Of a stretch of 16,233 bases of DNA, positions 7,602 through 13,309 are shown in pieces; within the stretch, counting starts at the first letter, position 1, and every line of letters starts with the position of its first letter. The notes below the pieces were generated by a model that was given only the letters and a program-made list of their open reading frames with translations, did no database searches and had not been told where the DNA came from. Position numbers and translations under genes: made by a program. This DNA is from Chloroflexota bacterium (GTDB lineage Bacteria > Chloroflexota > Anaerolineae > Aggregatilineales > Aggregatilineaceae): positions 1-16,233 of the forward strand of contig JACRBK010000037.1 of NCBI GenBank assembly GCA_016234525.1, in the 5' to 3' direction.

Positions 7602-7988
7602 CTACTCATTGTCTGGCAAATAAGGACTGCCGATAGAGCACCAATTCCAGAGAGCTTCCCCACGTGCCTTGATTTGCTCGACAATATCACGTTGCTCAAT
7701 GCTCAACGGGCCGTCAAATCCAAGCAATAACATCTCACAATAACCGCAAATAGTAGTTAATGGTGTCCGCCATTCTGTACTCATTTGAGCCACAGCTTCG
7801 AATGGCGTTTTTTCTTGGAGCAGTTCTTCTAAAAAGGGATACCGTTGTGGTTGGTGGTAAGAAGCTATTTTATGTATCAAAAACAGCATGTCGGTTTGTC
7901 TTGAATTGAGCAATTCCTTCTGATCATTCAAGAGTTGTTCGGCAAGTTGAGCGATCTCAGTAAACCAACGTTTCACTTCATCCAGCAT
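7602..7988 (-). CDS. Stand-alone HisKA-like dimerisation protein lacking the phosphoacceptor histidine
   Basis: A 128-aa protein whose residues 65-115 match the dimerisation/phosphoacceptor helices of sensor histidine kinases: STEWRTPLTTICGYCEMLL, then a GPLSIEQRDIVEQI stretch typical of HisKA domains. In active kinases the motif is S-H-E-L-R-T-P-L; here the His is T71 and the Leu is W73. No ATPase domain follows, and the first 60 residues are helical with no membrane segment. It therefore cannot autophosphorylate and may act as a docking or dimerisation partner of the receiver protein encoded two genes upstream. ATG 7988 is preferred over the longer frame from 8051 because the extra residues are unrelated to the domain. 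It is the last gene of the operon, 68 bp after the NADAR gene. Domain call good, role inferred. Confidence 0.7.
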   Translation of the reverse strand: MLDEVKRWFTEIAQLAEQLLNDQKELLNSRQTDMLFLIHKIASYHQPQRYPFLEELLQEKTPFEAVAQMSTEWRTPLTTICGYCEMLLLGFDGPLSIEQRDIVEQIKARGEALWNWCSIGSPYLPDNE

Positions 7989-8056
7989 GATATGACCTGA
8001 GAGGGATAGCCCACAGAAAATCGGTGGACGCGGCGTTAGTATTGACACCAATACGG

Positions 8057-8503
8057 CTACTCAAGCCCATCACTGCGTAGTTCTTCTCGTACCTGCACGA
8101 GGATCTTACCCAACCTATTCTGACCTGTCCCGAAGCGGCCTGCACCCCAAAAGTAATCATTCGGCGCATTCTCAACCAGATCTTCATCTCCGGTAGACAT
8201 CAGAACTGCGCGAATATCCGGATGGGTCTCGAACTTGCGTCGCACAGATTGTTTCATGATGTCGAGCTTGACTTTCTCCCAATCAGCCCGCAGCGGCCAG
8301 TCTCGGCGTCGTCCTAGCGTTTTGGCTTGTTTGGGGGATTTCGCCTGACGAATCTGGTCGACATACGCCGTGCCAGCAAACTTCTGCGCCTGGAAGTAAT
8401 GTTCAACCGTCGGCCAATAAACCCCATCCAGTTCAAAACCGTGTGGTGAGAAATTAGAGAAACAGGCGTATTCATCCAACGTGGAGTAAAAATAGATTGG
8501 CAT
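8057..8503 (-). CDS. NADAR-domain protein (YbiA-like), candidate ADP-ribosyl or riboside N-glycosidase
   Basis: A 148-aa single-domain protein of the NADAR (NAD and ADP-ribose associated) family. YbiA-like members hydrolyse N-glycosidic bonds, and some NADAR proteins have been reported to remove ADP-ribose from guanine bases in toxin-antitoxin settings. Conserved elements seen: FSNFSP at residues 15-20, W30 and E34-H35 within GVYWPTVEHYFQAQKF, and the C-terminal NDYFWGAGRFGTGQNRLG from residue 115. It looks complete and intact. The start ATG 8503 has GAGG four bases upstream, and this site overlaps the stop codon of the preceding receiver gene (8511-8513), so the two are translationally linked. 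Placement beside an ADP-ribosylglycohydrolase and a Nudix enzyme supports an ADP-ribose-related role. The exact substrate is unknown. Confidence 0.88.
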   Translation of the reverse strand: MPIYFYSTLDEYACFSNFSPHGFELDGVYWPTVEHYFQAQKFAGTAYVDQIRQAKSPKQAKTLGRRRDWPLRADWEKVKLDIMKQSVRRKFETHPDIRAVLMSTGDEDLVENAPNDYFWGAGRFGTGQNRLGKILVQVREELRSDGLE

Positions 8504-8510
8504 ATATCCT

Positions 8511-9287
8511 CTATTTGTCCGGCATACCCAGGCGCTGGAACACATCCTCAAGACACGTTGCCTTGATGCTCAAAAAAGGACACAATCGCTCAGCCGCGTG
8601 ATTATTCAACCACTGCTTGACGGTTTCGACATTGGTGGAAGAGGTAACGAATAAGAGTAGGTCGTCTGCCAACTGACCTATCACATCCTCAGAAGTTCCG
8701 ACTATATGACGCGCTTCGGTGATCAAATCGGCGAAACGAACAAGGTCTGAATCGCCAAGGTCCTGCTGAAGCTTTAGTTCCAACGGAATCCGGTCCAAAA
8801 GATTTGGCATGAACTTCAGTTTTTTATCAAGTGTTTTTCCTTGTAGCAGAGCACTAACAGGATGTAGGCGTAGTCCGTGCCCATATTTACAGACTCGAGA
8901 TGCATATTTTACGGAATCTTCAAAAAACTCGAGATCTATGGGTTTTGTCAAGTATTCTAGGGGCCAGCGATCTGGGCCATCCCATATTGAAGGATTGTAA
9001 CAATCTTGAGGAAACAACATAAGCACACCCATCGAGTCGTCGGTTTCATCTACCAAGCAGCTATAGAATGCAATACTTAGTGGTCCATGAAATTGGCGCT
9101 CTTCATTGATGTCATTAGGGTCGGAAATGTCAGCTACCAGGCAGTGCAAAGCTTTTCGGCGACAGAAGGCGATGGCTTCGTCCTTCGATGTTACCTCGAA
9201 GACTTCGTATTCTGCTTTTGGTAATGCGGAGTGCAACACAGCACGAAATTCAACATCATCGGACATGATCAGGATGCGCGTAGACAT
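8511..9287 (-). CDS. Response-regulator-like protein: receiver domain plus degenerate GGDEF-like domain
   Basis: A 258-aa protein. Residues 1-130 are a CheY-like receiver: acidic pair D10-D11, predicted phosphoacceptor D53 (CLVADIS), and K115-P116 (YLTKPID). Residues 142-240 follow the outline of a diguanylate cyclase domain (HPVSALLQG where LTGL-P-N is usual), but the signature GGDEF reads L-A-D-D-L at 206-210, so cyclase activity is not expected. It could serve as a ligand-binding or protein-interaction output. The start at 9287 is preferred because a strong promoter -10 box at 9321-9326 would lie downstream of the alternative starts at 9332 and 9353. It leads the operon with the NADAR and HisKA-like genes. 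Receiver call strong, GGDEF relation moderate. Confidence 0.78.
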   Translation of the reverse strand: MSTRILIMSDDVEFRAVLHSALPKAEYEVFEVTSKDEAIAFCRRKALHCLVADISDPNDINEERQFHGPLSIAFYSCLVDETDDSMGVLMLFPQDCYNPSIWDGPDRWPLEYLTKPIDLEFFEDSVKYASRVCKYGHGLRLHPVSALLQGKTLDKKLKFMPNLLDRIPLELKLQQDLGDSDLVRFADLITEARHIVGTSEDVIGQLADDLLLFVTSSTNVETVKQWLNNHAAERLCPFLSIKATCLEDVFQRLGMPDK

Positions 9288-9320
9288 GAATGTCAATACC
9301 CCTGTATGTAGTCTATCAAA

Positions 9321-9349
9321 ATTATAATCCATGCGGAGTTGGTCGGGAA
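9321..9349 (-). promoter_or_regulatory. Promoter of the receiver-NADAR-HisKA-like operon
   Basis: On the minus strand a perfect TATAAT -10 box (9321-9326) is spaced by 17 bases from TTCCCG (9344-9349), a weak -35 match. Transcription would begin near 9314, giving a leader of roughly 27 bases before ATG 9287, with a GGGG motif in between. Confidence 0.55.
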
Positions 9350-9429
9350 GCACTGCCGGTCATTTAGGGTTCATCCTTGTTTTCTCTGGTGAAAGTATGG
9401 AGCCATAACTTGTTCTAGTCGATCATAAG

Positions 9430-9790
9430 TTTGTACGCAGTTCAGGCGCGTCTTGCATCGCGCCACGCCGCCTCGGGCGGCGCAGACCCGGACCCGCCCG
9501 TAAGACAGCATCGCTGTTTTTCTGCGGTGCAGATCGCGCGCGTGCTTGTCGTGCGGGAGTGGGCGGGGCGTGCCGGGTCTCCAGGTAAAGCCTGGCTCCT
9601 CATGCGCCGGAGAGGCTGATGTGACGCGCCAAGCCGCGTCACCCGCACGCGGTTCTGCGAACCCGTGCGATCTGTGAGCACGGTGTCCCATGCTCACAGG
9701 CAACACCCCGCTCTGTGATGACAGGAAATACCTGTCGAGCGGGGTGTTTCGGTCGCTGTGCGCCCATTTGCCGGTCAAATGGACCGGCTT
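9430..9790. other. GC-rich non-coding stretch with a run of hairpins; candidate structured RNA or regulatory DNA
   Basis: No recognisable protein is encoded between 9354 and 9881. Within 360 bases I count eight inverted repeats: 9466-9482 (CGCCGCC/GGCGGCG), 9505-9517 (ACAGC/GCTGT followed by TTTTT), 9581-9595 (CCAGG/CCTGG), 9621-9642 (GTGACGCG/CGCGTCAC), 9644-9669 (one bulge), 9672-9699 (CTGTGAGCA/TGCTCACAG), 9702-9748 (12-bp arms AACACCCCGCTC/GAGCGGGGTGTT with an inner ACAGG/CCTGT hairpin) and 9770-9788 (GCCGGTC/GACCGGC). The stretch is clearly more GC-rich than the genes on either side. It does not match rRNA, tRNA, tmRNA or RNase P landmarks that I know. Strand of any RNA is undetermined. 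Confidence 0.4.
9505..9521 (+). terminator. Possible short intrinsic terminator
   Basis: ACAGC (9505-9509) and GCTGT (9513-9517) form a 5-bp stem with a 3-nt loop and are followed by further T residues. No + strand gene ends close by, so it may instead be one element of the larger folded stretch around it. Confidence 0.25.
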
Positions 9791-9881
9791 GTTCTTCATA
9801 AGAAACAGATTGCCCTTTGAGGATACCCGGCATATCATTCACCTCGTGCGCGCTATTCGCTGAAGTGTGAAGGAATACTGT

Positions 9882-10211
9882 ATGAAGATGGATGACATCC
9901 CTTTTGGTATCACCGATTGGAATACGCTTGAACCGACCGAACATCCTGGCATAACGGGAAAAGCGCTCTGGCGCACCCGGCAGTTTGGGGATATCCGGGT
10001 ACGAATGGTCGAGTACACACCGGGTTATCAGGCGGATCATTGGTGTGAGAAAGGCCATATCCTGTTATGTCTAAAAGGTCGGCTTGAAACCGAACTGGCC
10101 GATGGTCGTAAGTTCGTATTGACGCCGGGGATAAGTTACCAGGTGGCCGATCACGCTGAACCCCATCGCTCATCCACTGAGATTGGAGCCACACTCTTCA
10201 TCGTCGATTAG
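9882..10211 (+). CDS. Small single-domain cupin protein (DHCW-type motif family)
   Basis: A 109-aa protein with one cupin barrel. The segment QADHWCEKGHILLCLKGRL (from residue 50) contains D52, H53, C55 and H59, which match the conserved motif of the small bacterial cupins that databases name after their Asp-His-Cys-Trp motif. H53 and H59 may bind a metal. Later strands (GRKFVLTPGISYQVADH) complete the barrel. ATG 9882 is preferred over an upstream GTG at 9867 because AAGGA (9870-9874) lies seven bases before it. It is a single gene facing away from the receiver operon. The substrate of this family is, as far as I know, not established. Confidence 0.82.
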   Translation: MKMDDIPFGITDWNTLEPTEHPGITGKALWRTRQFGDIRVRMVEYTPGYQADHWCEKGHILLCLKGRLETELADGRKFVLTPGISYQVADHAEPHRSSTEIGATLFIVD

Positions 10212-10662
10212 CGCTGAGTACCTGGTTGGTAGGTATCATGCCTGGATCAGATCGAGCGACACCATATCAGCGCGGGACAGTATTGTGGATGTTGTGTGTG
10301 CGAAACCAGTCGCCCAATATCCCGTAATGATACCCCGCACAGCGCCAGTGTTTCTTGATCCACTGAAACGGCGCGGAAGGTGTTGATTGTGGAGTCTGAG
10401 TCCTTCAGTATCAGTGTCCCGCCCTGGTAGTAAATTGACGAACTTATGAACATGAGCCTTCAAATGATTTACGCGCTTGTAATGGCTGGCCTTCAGGCAT
10501 ATTGCAGGTTCTTGACACTAGAGTGAAAACCTGCGCCGCATTATTTTGTTCGCACAATCCAGGTTTGCATATTATGCTTGCAGCCATGCCGTGTATGCGG
10601 CGTTTGGTGTTGACATATACCAAGAGTATGTGCTGGTAATTGGTGGAGGAACAAAAAGGATT
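10212..10662. other. 450-bp stretch without a convincing gene; possible gene debris
   Basis: Several short frames overlap here on both strands, and none has a clear ribosome site plus a recognisable domain. A minus-strand frame at 10247-10453 (68 codons; contains VSVDQETLALCGVSLRDIG) has protein-like composition and could be the tail of a decayed gene, but I cannot name it. The right part contains a promoter-like pair for the next gene. Confidence 0.4.
10546..10575 (+). promoter_or_regulatory. Possible promoter of the TolB-like propeller gene
   Basis: TTGTTC (10546-10551) and TATTAT (10570-10575) are 18 bases apart. A perfect -35-like TTGACA also occurs at 10512-10517 but has no good -10 box at the right distance. 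The placement supports translation from 10663 and not from the earlier in-frame TTG at 10546. Confidence 0.35.
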
Positions 10663-11841
10663 ATGCCCAGATTTCTACCCATTAGGCGCAACTTGTGTGT
10701 AAGCGTTTTCCTGCTGTCGGTTTGTCTTTTGATGCAATTTCAAACTTCTGTGTCGAGCGCTCGTTCTGGGAATACACAGTTTGATATTCGGCAAACCCAG
10801 GGCAGCACCATCAGTAACCGGACACCGCACTGGTCACCTTCAGGACAATACATCGCATTTGAGTCTACTCGTTCAGGAAATCCCGATATATGGATTATGG
10901 ATGCCGACGGCTCTAATCCCTTCAATTTAACACAGTGGGATGAGAACGCGAATCAATCGTTTTCCTGGTCACCCGACGGTCGCCAGATCGCGTTCACTTC
11001 TCAATGGGCAGGTTCTTTTAGTTCCGATATTTGGCTCGTAAACAGCGATGGGACCGAACCCATCAACCTGAGTGCGCAACTAGGTCTGAGCGATGGTTAC
11101 ATCAACTGCACCCCTTTATGGTCACCGGATGGGAATTCTCTGGCTTTTTTTGACGACAGCCCGTCGAAGGGAGACATCAAAATGGTTAGTCTCAGCAGTT
11201 TTGATGTCACCGTTCTTACGGGGAACCTGGCGCAGGTCGATATGGAGTTTACTTGGTCACCGGATAGCCAGCGAATCGCTGTTTCATCGCTGGTAGGATC
11301 GGAGGGGTTTCGGCCTGCGATCTGGATGATCGACGTTGAAAGCTTGAATTCGCGGGACATAACGATCTCGCTGCAAGAACAAGTTGGCTCGGAATATACG
11401 CTAAAATTTATCCCTTATGTGGACTGGTCTCCCACGGGAAGCGAAATTGCCTTCGCTGTTTCATACATGGGGGCCAATCTTGATATCTTTGTGGCGTCTA
11501 CAGAGGGAAATGGGCTAACAAACCTCACTTCAAATCTAGAAGGGACCAGCACCTATCCAGTATGGTCTCCTGATGGTTCCAAAATTGCGTTTCACTCTGA
11601 ACACGAGGGCAGCTTTGATGTTTGGGTCATGGACCAAGATGGCGCTAATCAGATGGGTCTCACCTCAGACAACAATACAAAGGAGTGGTTTCCTGCCTGG
11701 TCACCGGATGGCAAGCGAATTGCTTTCGAGATGTGCTATGAGAGTTGTTCCTTTGGTGGTGTGAATGGCCCATCTGACATTTGGATCATGGATGCAGATG
11801 GCTCTAATAAGACTAACCTGACAGGTCAAGCGCCGCAGTAA
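10663..11841 (+). CDS. Secreted TolB-like seven-repeat beta-propeller protein
   Basis: A 392-aa exported protein. Residues 1-33 form a signal peptide: basic start (MPRFLPIRR), hydrophobic core (CVSVFLLSVCLLM) and a small-residue exit (SVSSA). Then come seven copies of the WD40-like/PD40 motif, each with WSPDG-x-x-IAF followed by DIWIMDADGSN-like and NLT endings, enough for a complete seven-bladed propeller. The first and last blades share DIWIMDADGSN exactly, a sign of repeat homogenisation. There is no N-terminal TolB domain and no fused enzyme, so it is not TolB itself. It probably binds peptides or other ligands outside the membrane. ATG 10663 follows AAAAGGA closely; the upstream in-frame residues lack signal-peptide character. 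Confidence 0.85.
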   Translation: MPRFLPIRRNLCVSVFLLSVCLLMQFQTSVSSARSGNTQFDIRQTQGSTISNRTPHWSPSGQYIAFESTRSGNPDIWIMDADGSNPFNLTQWDENANQSFSWSPDGRQIAFTSQWAGSFSSDIWLVNSDGTEPINLSAQLGLSDGYINCTPLWSPDGNSLAFFDDSPSKGDIKMVSLSSFDVTVLTGNLAQVDMEFTWSPDSQRIAVSSLVGSEGFRPAIWMIDVESLNSRDITISLQEQVGSEYTLKFIPYVDWSPTGSEIAFAVSYMGANLDIFVASTEGNGLTNLTSNLEGTSTYPVWSPDGSKIAFHSEHEGSFDVWVMDQDGANQMGLTSDNNTKEWFPAWSPDGKRIAFEMCYESCSFGGVNGPSDIWIMDADGSNKTNLTGQAPQ

Positions 11842-12023
11842 AGCGCCGTAAAGCATACTTAAACAAATGCCGCGCGACTCTAATCAAGGCGATGCACTCT
11901 TTATTGGTAAAGAATTCTTCGCCATTCTGTAGATTTCTTCTCCCCCAATGGCAATTCTACGCACATCGTAGCACCCTGCTTTGAGACAATGAGGGTGATC
12001 ATTAAGTGCGAGGGTTACCACCT

Positions 12024-12425
12024 ATGCCAGCTACCAAAACCGTGCGGCGCAGCGTCGCCATGACACCGCAGATGCGCCAGCGCCTTCAGCAGCTTCTCGA
12101 CAAACAGGAACGCGAAATCACCGAAGCGGACCTGATTCGCCAGGCCATCCACGAATTCCTGGACCGGCAGGGCGACTTCATCAGCAGCCGGGCGCACTTC
12201 ACCAAAACCTTCCAGGGCCGGATCGATGATTTGCAAGCAGATCTCACCTTTCACCTGGATATGCTGCTGGTCCTGCTGGCGTATGGGCTGGAGATCATCC
12301 TGCCGGTGTTCACCGAAAAGCCGGTCACGGCAGTGGACCTGATCACCACCGCGATTCAGGTGGCGCAGCGCGAACATGATGCAATCCACGATCTCATCCA
12401 GGCCGCGCGCGGTACACAGGAGTAA
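12024..12425 (+). CDS. Ribbon-helix-helix protein, likely relaxosome accessory or regulator
   Basis: A 133-aa protein. Residues 1-47 read as a ribbon-helix-helix DNA-binding domain: a short basic strand (KTVRRSVAMTPQ), then two helices (MRQRLQQLLDKQ and ITEADLIRQAIHEFLDRQ). The rest is helical, including a hydrophobic stretch (LDMLLVLLAYGLEIILPVF, about 75-95) that may be a membrane-associated or buried helix. ATG 12024 is preferred to an in-frame GTG at 12006 because GAGGG (12010-12014) lies nine bases upstream. It ends immediately before a relaxase-like gene, the arrangement seen for MobC/TraY-type accessory proteins that bind an origin of transfer. Fold call good; role inferred from the neighbour. 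An oriT would be expected in the 180 bp upstream, but I cannot identify a nic site. Confidence 0.68.
   Translation: MPATKTVRRSVAMTPQMRQRLQQLLDKQEREITEADLIRQAIHEFLDRQGDFISSRAHFTKTFQGRIDDLQADLTFHLDMLLVLLAYGLEIILPVFTEKPVTAVDLITTAIQVAQREHDAIHDLIQAARGTQE
12418..12422 (+). promoter_or_regulatory. Ribosome-binding site that sets a TTG start
   Basis: AGGAG overlaps the stop of the preceding gene. It is three bases from TTG 12426 and six from TTG 12429, so 12429 is the better spaced start. No ATG occurs in frame until well inside the protein. Confidence 0.55.
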
Positions 12426-12428
12426 TTG

Positions 12429-13085
12429 TTGGCTAAACCGATCATCATCCCGGCGTTTGCCTACAAATCGCCTCGGTGCACCAAGCGCGGCACGGGTCAC
12501 AAGGGATTACGCTCTACACTCAAATACCTTGAATTTTGCGAAGACCGCGACAAACCCGCTAAAAAAGAGCGCCGGGATCGCTGGCAGGATCGGGGATTGG
12601 GCGCACATTATCGCGGAATCTTCGAAGCCTGTGACCGGCTGCAAAACCCGCATGTGCTCGCCTGGATGTGGGTCATCTCTCCCGCACCCGACCTGGTGGC
12701 GCTCGTACCCGAAGACCAGCGTCGCCCCTGGCTCATGGACCTGACCGAGCGTATCGTCGAGGAATATTACGCGGAGCGCGGCTTTCAGACGCCGCCCTAT
12801 TCTTTTGTGCAGCACGACAGACTGACCAAAGGCGGCGAGACGCAGCTTCATACCCATGTTATCCTGCCGGGATTAGCACCGACGGTCGAAGGGTGGGAGC
12901 CGGTCTATAACCGCAAGGGCAAAAAACACGAGCAGTTGTTCAATCAGATTGCCATCCAGGAATGCGAGGCAGCGTTAGACCGGGCGGTTGGACCAGAATG
13001 GCGGCGGCTGCGACAAGAGCCGGAAGTCAAACCGCCGGATATCCCGTTAGACATTAATGATTTAGACGCTTGGTTTCCCAGGTAG
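12429..13085 (+). CDS. Relaxase-like protein with an HxH motif (mobilisation nuclease candidate)
   Basis: A 218-aa basic protein. The central segment FVQHDRLTKGGETQLHTHVILPG, around residues 126-147, has the spacing of the metal-binding His cluster of HUH relaxases (an upstream His-Asp and then L-H-T-H-V, H141 and H143). Candidates for the nicking Tyr are Y11 (FAYKSP) or Y62 (AHYRGI). The tail is rich in charged helices and ends without a helicase or primase domain. It follows a ribbon-helix-helix gene by four bases and lies in the same direction as a VirD4/TraG-like coupling protein gene further on, as expected of a mobilisation module. It shares only motif-level resemblance with MobA-type proteins that I can judge, so a different HUH nuclease is possible. 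Confidence 0.55.
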   Translation: MAKPIIIPAFAYKSPRCTKRGTGHKGLRSTLKYLEFCEDRDKPAKKERRDRWQDRGLGAHYRGIFEACDRLQNPHVLAWMWVISPAPDLVALVPEDQRRPWLMDLTERIVEEYYAERGFQTPPYSFVQHDRLTKGGETQLHTHVILPGLAPTVEGWEPVYNRKGKKHEQLFNQIAIQECEAALDRAVGPEWRRLRQEPEVKPPDIPLDINDLDAWFPR

Positions 13086-13098
13086 AGAGGGAGCGCGG

Positions 13099-13281
13099 AT
13101 GCGTCGAGCGATAAATCCATCAATCTTAGGTAGTCTTGCGGTAACTGCGGTCATCCTCTCCGCTGCAACTGTCTTGAGTTGGTTAGGCGCGAGTATCGGT
13201 GAGGCGCTGTATCTGTCGGTTGTGCTGATAACGAGCCTCATGTATCTTGCGTATCAGGTGATACCACAGCGCAAGTTGTGA
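13099..13281 (+). CDS. Small two-helix membrane protein
   Basis: A 60-aa protein with two hydrophobic segments, about residues 9-30 (LGSLAVTAVILSAATVLSWL) and 35-54 (EALYLSVVLITSLMYLAYQV), with basic ends (MRR and PQRKL), so probably a hairpin in the membrane. AGAGGGAG lies just before the ATG, and the gene begins 13 bases after the relaxase-like stop, so it is likely co-transcribed. The function is unknown; small membrane proteins at this place in transfer operons are often secretion accessories, but nothing in the sequence shows that. Confidence 0.6.
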   Translation: MRRAINPSILGSLAVTAVILSAATVLSWLGASIGEALYLSVVLITSLMYLAYQVIPQRKL

Positions 13282-13309
13282 CAGTTATGCCGGTCAAGAG
13301 GAGAATCTT

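Noticed and set aside
14..9699. The similar hairpin cores TGAGCA/TGCTCA at 14-39 and 9672-9699 as paired element ends
   Set aside because: Only six bases per arm agree, the first is a plain terminator, and flanks differ; the match is likely chance.
9702..9748. Integron attC-like site (AAC...GTT ended hairpin)
   Set aside because: The flanking bases do not fit the RYYYAAC/GTTRRRY core pattern, and no integron integrase or cassette is nearby.
9430..9790. Known structured RNA such as RNase P or tmRNA
   Set aside because: I see none of the universally conserved segments of these RNAs, so no class is assigned.
9371..9838. A 155-codon minus-strand frame across the hairpin-rich stretch
   Set aside because: Its composition follows the GC-rich inverted repeats, it has no recognisable domain or ribosome site, and several other frames of similar length overlap it.
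12015..12500. A 161-codon minus-strand frame opposite the ribbon-helix-helix gene
   Set aside because: It is the antisense shadow of a gene with a clear DNA-binding domain and good start; it has no features of its own.
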